Below are positions 47,583 to 55,956 of a stretch of 64,000 nucleotides of DNA, in pieces; position 1 is the stretch's first letter, and every line of letters starts with the position of its first letter. The stretch lies in contig NZ_QHKM01000001.1 of assembly GCF_003258365.1 (NCBI RefSeq), positions 1,550,001 to 1,614,000 on the forward strand, written 5' to 3'. Position numbers and translations under genes: made by a program. This stretch comes from Hymenobacter edaphi. GTDB lineage: Bacteria; Bacteroidota; Bacteroidia; Cytophagales; Hymenobacteraceae. The notes below the pieces were generated by a model. That model was not told where the DNA came from and did not search any database. It saw nothing but the letters and a program-made list of their open reading frames with translations.

Positions 47583-48700
47583 GCGGATACGGGGGATGGG
47601 GCGGCGGGCCAGAGCGCGGCAAACAGGCGCTGCAGCTCCTGCTCCTCGTGCTGCCAGTTCAGCTCCAGGCGGGCGCGCTGGCAGTTGTGGGCCAGCTGCT
47701 GATAATGCGTGGCGTCGCCGAGCAGGCGGTTCAGAGCGGCGGCCAGGGCGGCGGGCGTCAGCTCGGGCACCACTTCGGCCACCTGGTACTGTTCGTTCAG
47801 AGCCAGGTACTCGGGGAAGGGCGAAATCAACTGGGGCACGCCGGCGTGCAGGTAGTCGAAGAACTTGTTGGCTAGGGAGTAGTAGTAGCTCAGCCCCAGG
47901 TTTTCCAGTACGCTGATGCCCACGGCGGCCCGCGCCGTCACCTCGCGCAGCTCGGCCGGCAGCACGTAGCCGCGAAACTCCACCCGCCCGTTCTGCAGCA
48001 GCCCCAGGTCCTGGGCCCGCCGCCGCAGGCCGTCCGACAGGTCGCCTTCGCCGCAGACGACCAGGCGGGCGGACACCGCGGGCATGGCTTCGAGCAGGGC
48101 TTCCAGGCCGCGGCCGGCGTTGAGGGCGCCCTGGTAGAGAATGTAGCCCTCGTTGGGCGTCGCCGGGGCGTTTTCCGCCAGCCGGCTGATGTTGCGCACC
48201 GTGCCGAAGGCGCGGCCGTAGCGCTGCTCGAACAGCCGCGCCAGCGCCGGGCCCACGGTGTAGGCCAGCGTGGCCCGGGGCACCACAAACCGTTCCACGG
48301 CCAGCCACAGGCGGCGCACGGCCGGGCGGCCGACCACCTCGGGCACTTCGGTGAACAGCTCGTGCGCGTCGTACACGAACGGGACGCGGCCCAGGCGCGC
48401 GCGCAGCCAGGTGGGCAGCGCCGCGTCGAGGTCGGCGCAGCCGTAGGCCGCAAAGCCGCGCTGCCCGAGCAGGTACAGGAGCAGGCGCAGGTTGTATTCG
48501 AGGTAGAACAGCTTGCCCCGGCTAAACCAGCAGCGCAGCCGGTGCTGCTCGTAGGGCTGGGCCGTGAGCGGCTGGGAATTCGGCCACTGGCGGCCCACGA
48601 GGCGCACCTGGTAGCCCGCCCCGGCCAGCGAGGCGCAGATGCGCTGCATCCGCTGGTCGTAATTCAGGTCGGTGGTGACGGCGAAGAGCAGGCGGCGCAC
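47579..48700 (-). CDS. GT-B glycosyltransferase (family 4-like)
   Basis: The 373-residue protein starts VRRLLFAVTTDLNYDQRMQRICASL, the N-terminal Rossmann strand and loop of GT4-like enzymes. It has FVYDAHELFTEVPEVVGRP and a C-terminal nucleotide-sugar domain with GYILYQGALNAGRGLEALLEAM, LVVCGEGDLSD, VEFRGYVLP and the ISVLENLGLSYYYSLANKFFDYLHAGVPQL region, where the E(x7)E-like motif is diverged. It probably builds a cell-surface polysaccharide. A GTG at 48700 is used because upstream in-frame sequence is non-conserved and crosses the promoter. Its stop overlaps the miaA ATG. Confidence 0.87.
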   Translation of the reverse strand: MRRLLFAVTTDLNYDQRMQRICASLAGAGYQVRLVGRQWPNSQPLTAQPYEQHRLRCWFSRGKLFYLEYNLRLLLYLLGQRGFAAYGCADLDAALPTWLRARLGRVPFVYDAHELFTEVPEVVGRPAVRRLWLAVERFVVPRATLAYTVGPALARLFEQRYGRAFGTVRNISRLAENAPATPNEGYILYQGALNAGRGLEALLEAMPAVSARLVVCGEGDLSDGLRRRAQDLGLLQNGRVEFRGYVLPAELREVTARAAVGISVLENLGLSYYYSLANKFFDYLHAGVPQLISPFPEYLALNEQYQVAEVVPELTPAALAAALNRLLGDATHYQQLAHNCQRARLELNWQHEEQELQRLFAALWPAAPSPVSA

Positions 48701-48756
48701 GGGAGAAAAGGAAAAAACCAAGCCGGCCGGGCAACGAATGCGCACCGGGGTTCGGA

Positions 48757-48764
48757 TATATTTG
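48757..48764 (+). promoter_or_regulatory. -7 promoter element of the hybrid kinase gene
   Basis: TATATTTG, exact TAnnTTTG match, 78 nt before the kinase ATG at 48843. It nearly overlaps the divergent box at 48766-48773. Confidence 0.5.
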
Positions 48765-48765
48765 A

Positions 48766-48773
48766 CAAATTTA
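48766..48773 (-). promoter_or_regulatory. -7 promoter element of the glycosyltransferase-miaA pair
   Basis: Reads TAAATTTG on the minus strand, exact TAnnTTTG match, 65 nt before the GTG at 48700. Divergent promoters here are one base apart, so they may exclude each other. Confidence 0.5.
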
Positions 48774-48842
48774 AGAAGTAAACCCTGCTCCCCGCCTGCG
48801 CCCCGCCCCCACGGCGGCGCGGCCGGCCGCTCGTTCTCCCGC

Positions 48843-51800
48843 ATGGCGCTGCTTTCCGATACCACCCACTCCCAGGCCGCAACCGACGCCGCCACGTACC
48901 GCGCCCTCTTCGACGGCGCCTACGACGGCATTTTGCTCTATGACGAGCACGGCCGGCTTTTCGACTGCAACCAGCGGGCCCTCGACCTGCTGGGCACCAC
49001 CCGCGCCGTGCTGCTCTCGGCCGGGCTGATGGCTTTTCTGCGCCCCGAGCAGACCACCGAGCAGCACTGGGACGGCGAAGAAACCTTGCAGGAAGCCCTG
49101 CTGCAGACGGCCCGTACCGGCCAGCCCGCGGCCCGCATTTGGTACGGCCGCCGGCAAGACGATACCCTGCTCGACGGCTGGGCCACGCTGCACCGCCTGG
49201 AGCTGCCCCCCGACCAGCGCATCGTGGTGGAGCTCAGCCTGCGCGACGTGACGCAGACGCGCCGGCAGTTTGAGGCCCTGCAGCACGAGCAAGCCGCCAC
49301 CCGCTCGCGCGAGCAGCTGCGCGAGGTGCTCAGCCGCGCCGACCTGGGCTTCCTGCAGCTCGACCGCGAGGGGCGCATCGTCGACGTGAACGAGTTCTTC
49401 CTGGTGATGACGGGCTACTCGCGCGAGCAGGTGGTGGGCCAGGAGTACTTCAGCCTGTTTGCCGCCGAGGTGGAGCGCGAGCCGCGCCGCTACGCCTACC
49501 GCCGGGCCCTGGAGCACGAGGAGCTGCAGGATTTCTTCGAACGCTCCCTGCTGGCCCACGACCGGCACCGGCGCACGGTGTACTGGTACGCCGAGTTCGT
49601 GCGCGACGCCGACGGGCAGGTCAACGGCGTGATGTTCGTGGGGCGCGACGTGACCAAGGGACAGTTTACGGCCCGGGCCCTGGGCGAAAGTCAGTCGCGG
49701 CTGCAGGACTTTCTGGACAACGCCCACGACCTGATCCAGAACCTGAGCATCGACAACCGCTTCCTGTTCGTCAACAAGGCGTGGAAGGAAAAGCTGGGCT
49801 ACGCGGCCGAGGAGCTGCCCGGCCTCTCGCTCACCGACGTGGTGCACCCCTACTACAAGGCCAAGCTGCTCTACCAGCTGCGCAACCTCTACAAGGGCGA
49901 GAAAGTCAACAAGCTCGAAACCGTCTTTCTGACCAAGACGGGCAAGCCGGTGCACCTGATCGGCTCCATCACCTGCTCCTGGGACGACGGCGAGCCGGTG
50001 AGCACCCGCGCCATCCTGCACGACATCACCGACCGCATCAAGGCCGAGCGGCTGCAGAAGGTCTACTACAGCATTGCCAACCTGGCCATCAGCTCCAAGG
50101 ACTTGCACTCGTTGTACGGGGCCATTCACCGGGAGCTGAGCAAGATTATCGAAACCAACAACTTCTACATTGCCCTCTGCGACGAGGCCCGCACGCAATT
50201 GCAGTTCGCCTACTTCGTCGACCAGAATTCCCAGGGCGAGAAGGCGATGGTGATGCGGCCCTTCTCCTCGGGCGTGTCGGAGTACATCATCCGCACCGGC
50301 AAGCCGCAGATTCTGCTCAAGCCCGACCTGCAGGGTCTTATTGCCGACGGCACCATCACGGCCTACGGGCTGATGCCGGAGGTGATGCTCTGCTCCCCGC
50401 TCAGCATCGGCGACCGGATCATCGGCGTCATCACGGTGCAGGACTACACCAAGCCCGACGCCTACGCCCCTTCTGACCTTGAAATCCTGCACTTCATCTC
50501 CAACCAGGTGGCGCTGGCCATCGAGCGGAAGCGCAACGAGGTGCAGATCAACAAGCAGAACGCGCGCCTGAACGCCATCTTCGAGAGTGGGACGCACCTG
50601 ATGTGGTCGGTGGATTTGAAGTCGCGCCTGACCTCGTTCAACCGCAACTACGCCGCCTACTTCCTGCGGCGCAACGGCGTGCACCCGGCCCTGAACATCA
50701 ACCTCTGGCACGCCGACCTGGCCATGATGGAGGAAGACGCCCGGCAGCTGTTCATCGAGCACTACACCCGGGCCTTCGAGGGCGTGCCCCAGCGCTTCGA
50801 GGTGCGCCTGCGCGACGTGCGCGGCCACGACACCTGGCGCGAAATCTACCTCAACCCCATTTACCTCGACGACGGCACCTTCGAGGAAATTTCGGGCATT
50901 GCGCACGACATCACCGACAAGAAACGCTCGTTGCTGGAAATGGCGGCGCAGGAAGAGAAATTCCGCGCCATCTTCGAGTCGTTCCAGGATATCTACTACC
51001 GCACCGACGAGAAGGGCGTCATCACCATTATTTCGCCCTCGGTGGTCGACATCGTGGGCTACCTGCCCGAGGAAGTGGTGGGCCACCGCGTGGCCGACTA
51101 CTACGAATTTCCCGACCACCGTGCCGATTTGATCAGCGAGCTGGAAATCGGCGGCGGCGTGGTGCGCAACTTCGAAACCGCGCTCATCCACAAGGAGGGC
51201 CACCCCATCAAGGTGCTGGTGAATGCCCGCGCCCTCTACGACGAGCAGGGCCGCATGGCCGGCATCGAGGGCATTGCCCGCGACGTGACGGACTTCAAGC
51301 AGATGCAGGACGATTTGCGCCGCGCCAAGGACGAGGCCGAAACCGCCCTGCACGCCAAAACGCAGTTTCTGGCCAACATGAGCCACGAGCTGCGCACCCC
51401 GATGAACGGCATCATCGGCATGATTGACCTCTTGCACCAGACGGTGGCCTCGGAAGAACAGGAGGAGTACATCGACACGCTGCGCAAGTCTTCGGACGCG
51501 CTGCTGGCCATCCTGAACGACATCCTGGACCTCTCCAAGATTCAGGCGGGCAAGATGGAGCTCAACGAGGAGGGCATGGACCTGCACTACACGCTGGAGA
51601 AAATCCACTCGCTCTTCGCCAACCGCGCCCAGCAGAAACAGCTCGACTTCACCTACGAAATCACCCCGCACACCCCGCGCTTCATCATCACCGACGAGAC
51701 GCGCCTGCTGCAGGTCCTTTCGAACCTGACCTCGAACGCCATCAAGTTCACCCAGCAGGGCCGCGTGACGGTGCGCGCCACCTCCGTCTTCACCGACGGG

Positions 51801-52964
51801 GTGGAGCACACCCTGCGCTTCGAGGTGAAGGACTCGGGCATCGGCATCTCGCCCGAAAACGCCAAGCTGCTCTTCACCAACTTCACCCAGCTCGACACCA
51901 CGCCCACCAAATCGTTTGGCGGCACCGGCCTCGGGCTGGCCATCAGCAAGCAGCTCACCGAGCTGATGGGCGGCCAGATTGGCGTCGACTCGGTGGTGGG
52001 CGAAGGGGCCACGTTCTGGTTTACCATTCGCTGCCGGGTGGCCGAAAACGAGGAAGCCATCCTGCAGGAGCGGCAGGCCTCGCGCGACCGGTCGCAGGTG
52101 GGCGTGCTGCGCTTCGAGCAGAGCCCGCGGGTGCTGCTGGTCGACGACAACCCCATCAACCAGAAAGTGGCCGTGCGCCTGCTCGACAAGCTCGGCTGCC
52201 AGACCGACGTGGCCGGCGACGGGTTCGAGGCCATCGGCCTGGCCACCAGCGGGGTGCGCTACGACGTGATTTTTATGGACATCCAGATGCCGGAAATGGA
52301 CGGCGTGACGGCCATGCGCGAAATCCGCCGCCGCCTCGGGCCCGGCTGCCCCCCGGTGGTGGCCATGACGGCCTACTCCATGAAGGAGGATGCGGAGCGC
52401 TTCGTGCAGGAAGGCATGGACGACTACGTGCCCAAGCCGGTGAAAAGCCAGGACCTCTACGAGGTGCTGCACCGCTGGCGCCCGCAGCTAGCCGTAGCCC
52501 TGGCCCCGGTAGCCGATAACGAGGACGGCGCCCAGACCGCGCCCGCGGCTTCGCAAGCTGCTGAAACGACCGCGCCGCCCGTGGCCGAAGAACCCGCGCC
52601 CACCTACGCGGCGGACCCGCGCCCCGTTATCGACCTGGACACGGTGGAGCAGCTGCGCCAGCTGGGCGGGGCCGATTTTGCCGCCAGCCTCTTCAGCGAC
52701 TTTGAGCAGGAAGCCGGCCCGCTTTTGGACGAAGCCAAGGCGCTGGTGGAGGCCGGCCGGCCCGCCGATATCCTGCCTCACCTGCACCAGCTCAAGGGCA
52801 CGGGCTTCACCCTGGGCCTGACGCGGCTGGCCGAACAGGCCAAGCACCTCGAACACGAGCTCAAACAAGGCCGTACAGAACACGCGGTGCGGGATTTTCA
52901 GGCGCTTTTGCATTACTTCGCAGAGTTCATCCGGGAGTACCCGGCCCGCACCAGTGCCCCCTGA
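48843..52964 (+). CDS. Multi-PAS/GAF hybrid histidine kinase with receiver and Hpt domains
   Basis: A 1373-residue soluble phosphorelay protein. In order: three PAS domains (about 15-130, 155-275, 280-400), a GAF domain (412-553), two more PAS domains (572-696, 702-822), HisKA with His848 in ANMSHELRTPMNG, HATPase (949-1066: NLTSNAIKF, DSGIGI, GGTGLGLAIS), a receiver (1094-1212) with Asp1146 in IFMDIQMPEMDG, and a C-terminal Hpt with His1315 in HLHQLKGTGF. No transmembrane helix is seen, so sensing is cytoplasmic. The internal His-Asp-His chain should pass phosphate to a separate regulator, most likely the CheY-like protein encoded 59 bp downstream. Confidence 0.94.
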   Translation: MALLSDTTHSQAATDAATYRALFDGAYDGILLYDEHGRLFDCNQRALDLLGTTRAVLLSAGLMAFLRPEQTTEQHWDGEETLQEALLQTARTGQPAARIWYGRRQDDTLLDGWATLHRLELPPDQRIVVELSLRDVTQTRRQFEALQHEQAATRSREQLREVLSRADLGFLQLDREGRIVDVNEFFLVMTGYSREQVVGQEYFSLFAAEVEREPRRYAYRRALEHEELQDFFERSLLAHDRHRRTVYWYAEFVRDADGQVNGVMFVGRDVTKGQFTARALGESQSRLQDFLDNAHDLIQNLSIDNRFLFVNKAWKEKLGYAAEELPGLSLTDVVHPYYKAKLLYQLRNLYKGEKVNKLETVFLTKTGKPVHLIGSITCSWDDGEPVSTRAILHDITDRIKAERLQKVYYSIANLAISSKDLHSLYGAIHRELSKIIETNNFYIALCDEARTQLQFAYFVDQNSQGEKAMVMRPFSSGVSEYIIRTGKPQILLKPDLQGLIADGTITAYGLMPEVMLCSPLSIGDRIIGVITVQDYTKPDAYAPSDLEILHFISNQVALAIERKRNEVQINKQNARLNAIFESGTHLMWSVDLKSRLTSFNRNYAAYFLRRNGVHPALNINLWHADLAMMEEDARQLFIEHYTRAFEGVPQRFEVRLRDVRGHDTWREIYLNPIYLDDGTFEEISGIAHDITDKKRSLLEMAAQEEKFRAIFESFQDIYYRTDEKGVITIISPSVVDIVGYLPEEVVGHRVADYYEFPDHRADLISELEIGGGVVRNFETALIHKEGHPIKVLVNARALYDEQGRMAGIEGIARDVTDFKQMQDDLRRAKDEAETALHAKTQFLANMSHELRTPMNGIIGMIDLLHQTVASEEQEEYIDTLRKSSDALLAILNDILDLSKIQAGKMELNEEGMDLHYTLEKIHSLFANRAQQKQLDFTYEITPHTPRFIITDETRLLQVLSNLTSNAIKFTQQGRVTVRATSVFTDGVEHTLRFEVKDSGIGISPENAKLLFTNFTQLDTTPTKSFGGTGLGLAISKQLTELMGGQIGVDSVVGEGATFWFTIRCRVAENEEAILQERQASRDRSQVGVLRFEQSPRVLLVDDNPINQKVAVRLLDKLGCQTDVAGDGFEAIGLATSGVRYDVIFMDIQMPEMDGVTAMREIRRRLGPGCPPVVAMTAYSMKEDAERFVQEGMDDYVPKPVKSQDLYEVLHRWRPQLAVALAPVADNEDGAQTAPAASQAAETTAPPVAEEPAPTYAADPRPVIDLDTVEQLRQLGGADFAASLFSDFEQEAGPLLDEAKALVEAGRPADILPHLHQLKGTGFTLGLTRLAEQAKHLEHELKQGRTEHAVRDFQALLHYFAEFIREYPARTSAP

Positions 52965-53023
52965 CGGGCCTTTTTGGCAGTACCGCTCCACACCACCTTC
53001 CCCCAAACCCTTAGCTAGCAGTC

Positions 53024-53401
53024 ATGTCCGACTCGAAAACCATTCTGATTGCGGAGGACAGCTCCGTGATTCTGAACCTGACCAAGAAGATCCTGGAGCT
53101 GCAGAAGTACCGCATCGTGTCGGCCAAAAACGGCGGCGAGGTGATGAAACAGCTCGAAGCCCAGCCCATCGACTGCATTTTGCTGGATATAAATATTCCG
53201 GTAAAAGACGGCATGACCGTGGCCCGCGAAATTCGCCAGAGCACCAACGACAAAATCCGCCAGGTGCCCATCATTGCCATTACCGGCAACGCCAACAACT
53301 ACTCCATGGACGACTTCCGCGAAGCCGGCGTGACGGACTACCTGCCCAAGCCCCTGGACTTCGACGCGCTGGTGCGCACCGTAAAGCAGCACATTGGGTA
53401 A
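53024..53401 (+). CDS. Single-domain CheY-like response regulator
   Basis: A 125-residue stand-alone receiver domain. Acidic pair in LIAEDSS, phospho-acceptor Asp in CILLDINIPVKDG (about 53), the Thr in AITGNAN and the Lys in YLPKPLD are all present, so it should be phosphorylatable. There is no output domain, so it must act by protein contact. It is likely the terminal acceptor from the Hpt domain of the hybrid kinase upstream. Confidence 0.92.
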   Translation: MSDSKTILIAEDSSVILNLTKKILELQKYRIVSAKNGGEVMKQLEAQPIDCILLDINIPVKDGMTVAREIRQSTNDKIRQVPIIAITGNANNYSMDDFREAGVTDYLPKPLDFDALVRTVKQHIG

Positions 53402-53407
53402 GTAGAT

Positions 53408-53488
53408 AGGAGTTAGGAGCTAGGAGTTAGAATGGCTGTTTGATCCATTTTCGAACTCCTGGCTCCCAGCTTCTAACTCCTAGCTCCT
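53408..53488. repeat. Inverted repeat between regulator and MBL-fold genes
   Basis: AGGAGCTAGGAGTTAGAA (53415-53432) is perfectly inverted at 53471-53488. The AGGAGTTAGGAG flank is a degenerate tandem copy of the same 7-mer. Possible terminator or repeat element. Confidence 0.6.
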
Positions 53489-53493
53489 TTCCT

Positions 53494-54261
53494 ATGCAAG
53501 TTACTTTCCTCGGCACGGGCACTTCGCAGGGCGTACCGGTTATCGGCTGCCACTGCGACGTGTGCCGTTCGGTGGACTTCCGCGACAAGCGCCTGCGCGT
53601 GTCGGTGCACCTGCAGGTGCAGGGGCGCAGCATCGTCATCGACTCGGGGCCCGACTTCCGGCAGCAGGTGCTGCGCGAGCGGGTCGACCGGCTCGATGCG
53701 CTGGTGTTCACGCACGAGCACAAAGACCACACGGCAGGCATGGACGACATCCGCGCCTACAACTTCAAGCAGCAGCAGGACATGCCCGTGTACGCCGAGC
53801 CGCGGGTGCTGGAGCAGCTCAAGCGTGAGTACGCCTACATCTTCGCCGAGCACAAGTACCCCGGCGTGCCGCGGGTGCAGACGGTACCCATCCTGAGCGA
53901 CACGGCGGCTTTCGAGGTCGAGGGCATCGAGTTCCAGCCCATCCGCGCCCTGCATTACAAGCTGCCGGTGCTCGGCTTCCGCGTGGGCCGTTTCAGCTAC
54001 GTGACCGACGCCAACCACCTCTCGCCCGAAGCCCGCGCGCAGCTGCGCGGCTCCGACGTGCTGGTGCTCAACGCCCTGCGCCACGAGCCCCACATTTCGC
54101 ACTTCAGCCTGACGGAGGCCCTGGAAGTCATTGAGGACGTGCAGCCCAAGCGCGCCTACCTCACACACATCAGCCACCTGCTGGGCAAGCACCGCGAGGT
54201 GGAAGCCGCCCTGCCCGCCCACGTGCGCCTGGCCTACGACGGGCTGCGGCTGGAGCTGTGA
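53494..54261 (+). CDS. MBL-fold metallo-hydrolase, PhnP-like
   Basis: The 255-residue protein has a metallo-beta-lactamase fold with TFLGTGTSQGVPVIGCHCDVC, where the GC-x-C-x2-C zinc-structural cysteines resemble PhnP. Also present are IDSGPDFRQQ, the catalytic THEHKDHTAGMDD (His74, His76, Asp78, His79), and YVTDANHLSPEA with Asp and His ligands. A late HISH motif supplies the last ligand. PhnP-like enzymes cleave phosphodiesters such as 2',3'-cyclic nucleotides. No phosphonate (phn) genes are nearby, so the substrate is uncertain. Confidence 0.9.
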   Translation: MQVTFLGTGTSQGVPVIGCHCDVCRSVDFRDKRLRVSVHLQVQGRSIVIDSGPDFRQQVLRERVDRLDALVFTHEHKDHTAGMDDIRAYNFKQQQDMPVYAEPRVLEQLKREYAYIFAEHKYPGVPRVQTVPILSDTAAFEVEGIEFQPIRALHYKLPVLGFRVGRFSYVTDANHLSPEARAQLRGSDVLVLNALRHEPHISHFSLTEALEVIEDVQPKRAYLTHISHLLGKHREVEAALPAHVRLAYDGLRLEL

Positions 54262-54324
54262 GCACGGCCAAGTTTCTGGGCGAATAGATGGCCAGTACGC
54301 TGCGCGGTCCTACGGCTTCACCGG

Positions 54325-54332
54325 TATCTTCG
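54325..54332 (+). promoter_or_regulatory. -7-like element of the esterase gene
   Basis: TATCTTCG, one base off TAnnTTTG, ends 6 nt before the ATG at 54339. Confidence 0.35.
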
Positions 54333-54338
54333 CCGCCG

Positions 54339-55391
54339 ATGAAATACCTCCTGCTGGCGCTGCTGCTACTGACCGGGCTGCCGCACGCCTTCGCGCAGAC
54401 CGCCCCCACCGGCCGCGTCGTCACCACCTACCTCGACTCCCGGCTGCTGCGCGGCAACGCGGGCGGCGAAAACCCGCGCCGGCGGGTGAGCGTGTACCTG
54501 CCGCCGGGCTACGAGGCCAGCCCGGCGAAGCGCTACCCGGTGCTCTACTACCTGCACGGCTTCAGCTGGAACGACAGCCTGATTTTCCACGCCGACGGCA
54601 TGGCCCGCCTGCTCGACGCGGCCATTGCCGCCGGGCAGATCCGCCCGCTGCTCGTGGTGGTGCCCAACGAGTCGACGCTGTATCTGGGCAGCTTCTACGC
54701 CAACTCGGCCACCAACGGCCCCTGGGCCGACTTCACCGCCCGCGAGCTGGTGAGCTTCATCGATAAGCAGTACCGCACGCTGGCCCGGCCCGGCAGCCGC
54801 GGGCTGGCCGGCCACTCCATGGGCGGCAACGGCGTGCTGCGGCTGGCCCTGCTCTACCCCGGCACCTGGGCCGCCGCCTACGCCCTCAGCCCCGGCCTGG
54901 TGGCGCCCCACGCCGAATGGATGGCCGACCGCCCCAGCCAGGCCGTGGCCGCCCGCGCCGCTACCCGGGCCGAGGTGCTGAAGGATTTCAACGCCGTGCG
55001 CCTGCTTTCCGTGGCCCGCGCCTTTTCGCCCATGCCGGCCCAAAAGCCCTTCGGCGCGGCCTTGCTCCGCTACCCTGGCCCCGACAGCCTCGCCCGCCGC
55101 GACGCGGTGCTGCGACAGTGGGCCGCCGCGACGCCGCTGGCGCTGCTGCCCGCGCACCTGGCGGCGCTGCGCCAGCTGCGCGGTCTGGCCTTCGACTGGG
55201 GCGCCCAGGACCAGCTGCGGCACATCCCCATCACCTGCCGGCAGCTGAGCACCGCGCTGACGGCCTTCGGCGTGGCGCACTCGGCCGAGGAGTACCAGGG
55301 CGACCACGGCAACCGCGTGATGGGCCCCGACGGGCGCATGTACCAGCAGCTGTTGCCCTTTTTCAATCACCACCTGGATTTTGCTCCGTAA
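54339..55391 (+). CDS. Exported esterase (alpha/beta hydrolase-fold, esterase D-like)
   Basis: The 350-residue protein has a signal peptide (MKYLLLALLLLTGLPHAFAQ). The hydrolase domain has RRRVSVYLPPGYEA, RYPVLYYLHGFSWND, LLVVVPNEST, the nucleophile GHSMGGNGVLRLALLYP, and a late His in EYQGDHGNRV. The pattern resembles esterase D / putative tributyrin esterases and feruloyl-esterase-like enzymes. Substrate unknown. The ATG at 54339 begins the signal peptide, with a -7-like box directly before it. Confidence 0.9.
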   Translation: MKYLLLALLLLTGLPHAFAQTAPTGRVVTTYLDSRLLRGNAGGENPRRRVSVYLPPGYEASPAKRYPVLYYLHGFSWNDSLIFHADGMARLLDAAIAAGQIRPLLVVVPNESTLYLGSFYANSATNGPWADFTARELVSFIDKQYRTLARPGSRGLAGHSMGGNGVLRLALLYPGTWAAAYALSPGLVAPHAEWMADRPSQAVAARAATRAEVLKDFNAVRLLSVARAFSPMPAQKPFGAALLRYPGPDSLARRDAVLRQWAAATPLALLPAHLAALRQLRGLAFDWGAQDQLRHIPITCRQLSTALTAFGVAHSAEEYQGDHGNRVMGPDGRMYQQLLPFFNHHLDFAP

Positions 55392-55401
55392 CGTCCGCGC
55401 C

Positions 55402-55794
55402 ATGCTTCACCTCCAACACCTGCACCACGTCGCCATCATCTGCACCGACTACGCCGCGTCCAAGCGCTTTTACACCGAAGTGCTGGGCCTGAGCATCGTG
55501 CGGGAAGTATACCGCGCCGAGCGCGACTCCTGGAAGCTGGACCTGGCGCTGCAAGGGCAGTACCTGATCGAGCTGTTTTCCTTCCCCGGTCCGCCGCCGC
55601 GCCCCAGTCGCCCCGAGGCCGCCGGCCTGCGCCACCTGGCCTTCGCCGTGGCCGATGTGGAGGCGGCCGTGCAGCACCTGGCCCGGCACGGCGTGACGTG
55701 CGAGCCGGTGCGCACCGACGAGTACACCGGTCGCCGCTTCACCTTCTTCTTCGACCCCGACCAGCTGCCGCTGGAGTTCTACGAAATCGGGTGA
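55402..55794 (+). CDS. VOC-family (glyoxalase/bleomycin resistance-like) protein
   Basis: The 130-residue protein has two beta-alpha-beta-beta-beta modules: HLHHVAIICTDYAASKRFYTEVLGL, with a conserved His, and LRHLAFAVADVEAAVQHLARHGV, with TFFFDPDQLPLEFYEIG. The metal-binding residues of the SMU1112c/YaeR-like group appear kept (His10-type, His74-type, Glu127-type). Activity unknown. It starts 10 bp after the esterase stop, so both are probably on one mRNA. Confidence 0.88.
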   Translation: MLHLQHLHHVAIICTDYAASKRFYTEVLGLSIVREVYRAERDSWKLDLALQGQYLIELFSFPGPPPRPSRPEAAGLRHLAFAVADVEAAVQHLARHGVTCEPVRTDEYTGRRFTFFFDPDQLPLEFYEIG

Positions 55795-55956
55795 CGAGTG
55801 CGCCGCCTGGCGCAACGGCCAGCCGGTGAGGCGCAGCTGGCACCGGGGGCCCAAACCAGTCCCGGCCAGCCGCTGCCCTTGCCCCCTGGCGGCACCGCGG
55901 GGCGTAGGCGGCGCGGCAAAATTCCCAACTTGCGTTGCACGCCCGCGCCTTTCGCT

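Noticed and set aside
48771-52472. A 1233-codon open frame antisense to the hybrid kinase
   Set aside because: It is the reverse-strand shadow of GC-rich codons. It is His/Val/Gly-rich, has no domain, and lies fully inside a well-supported gene.
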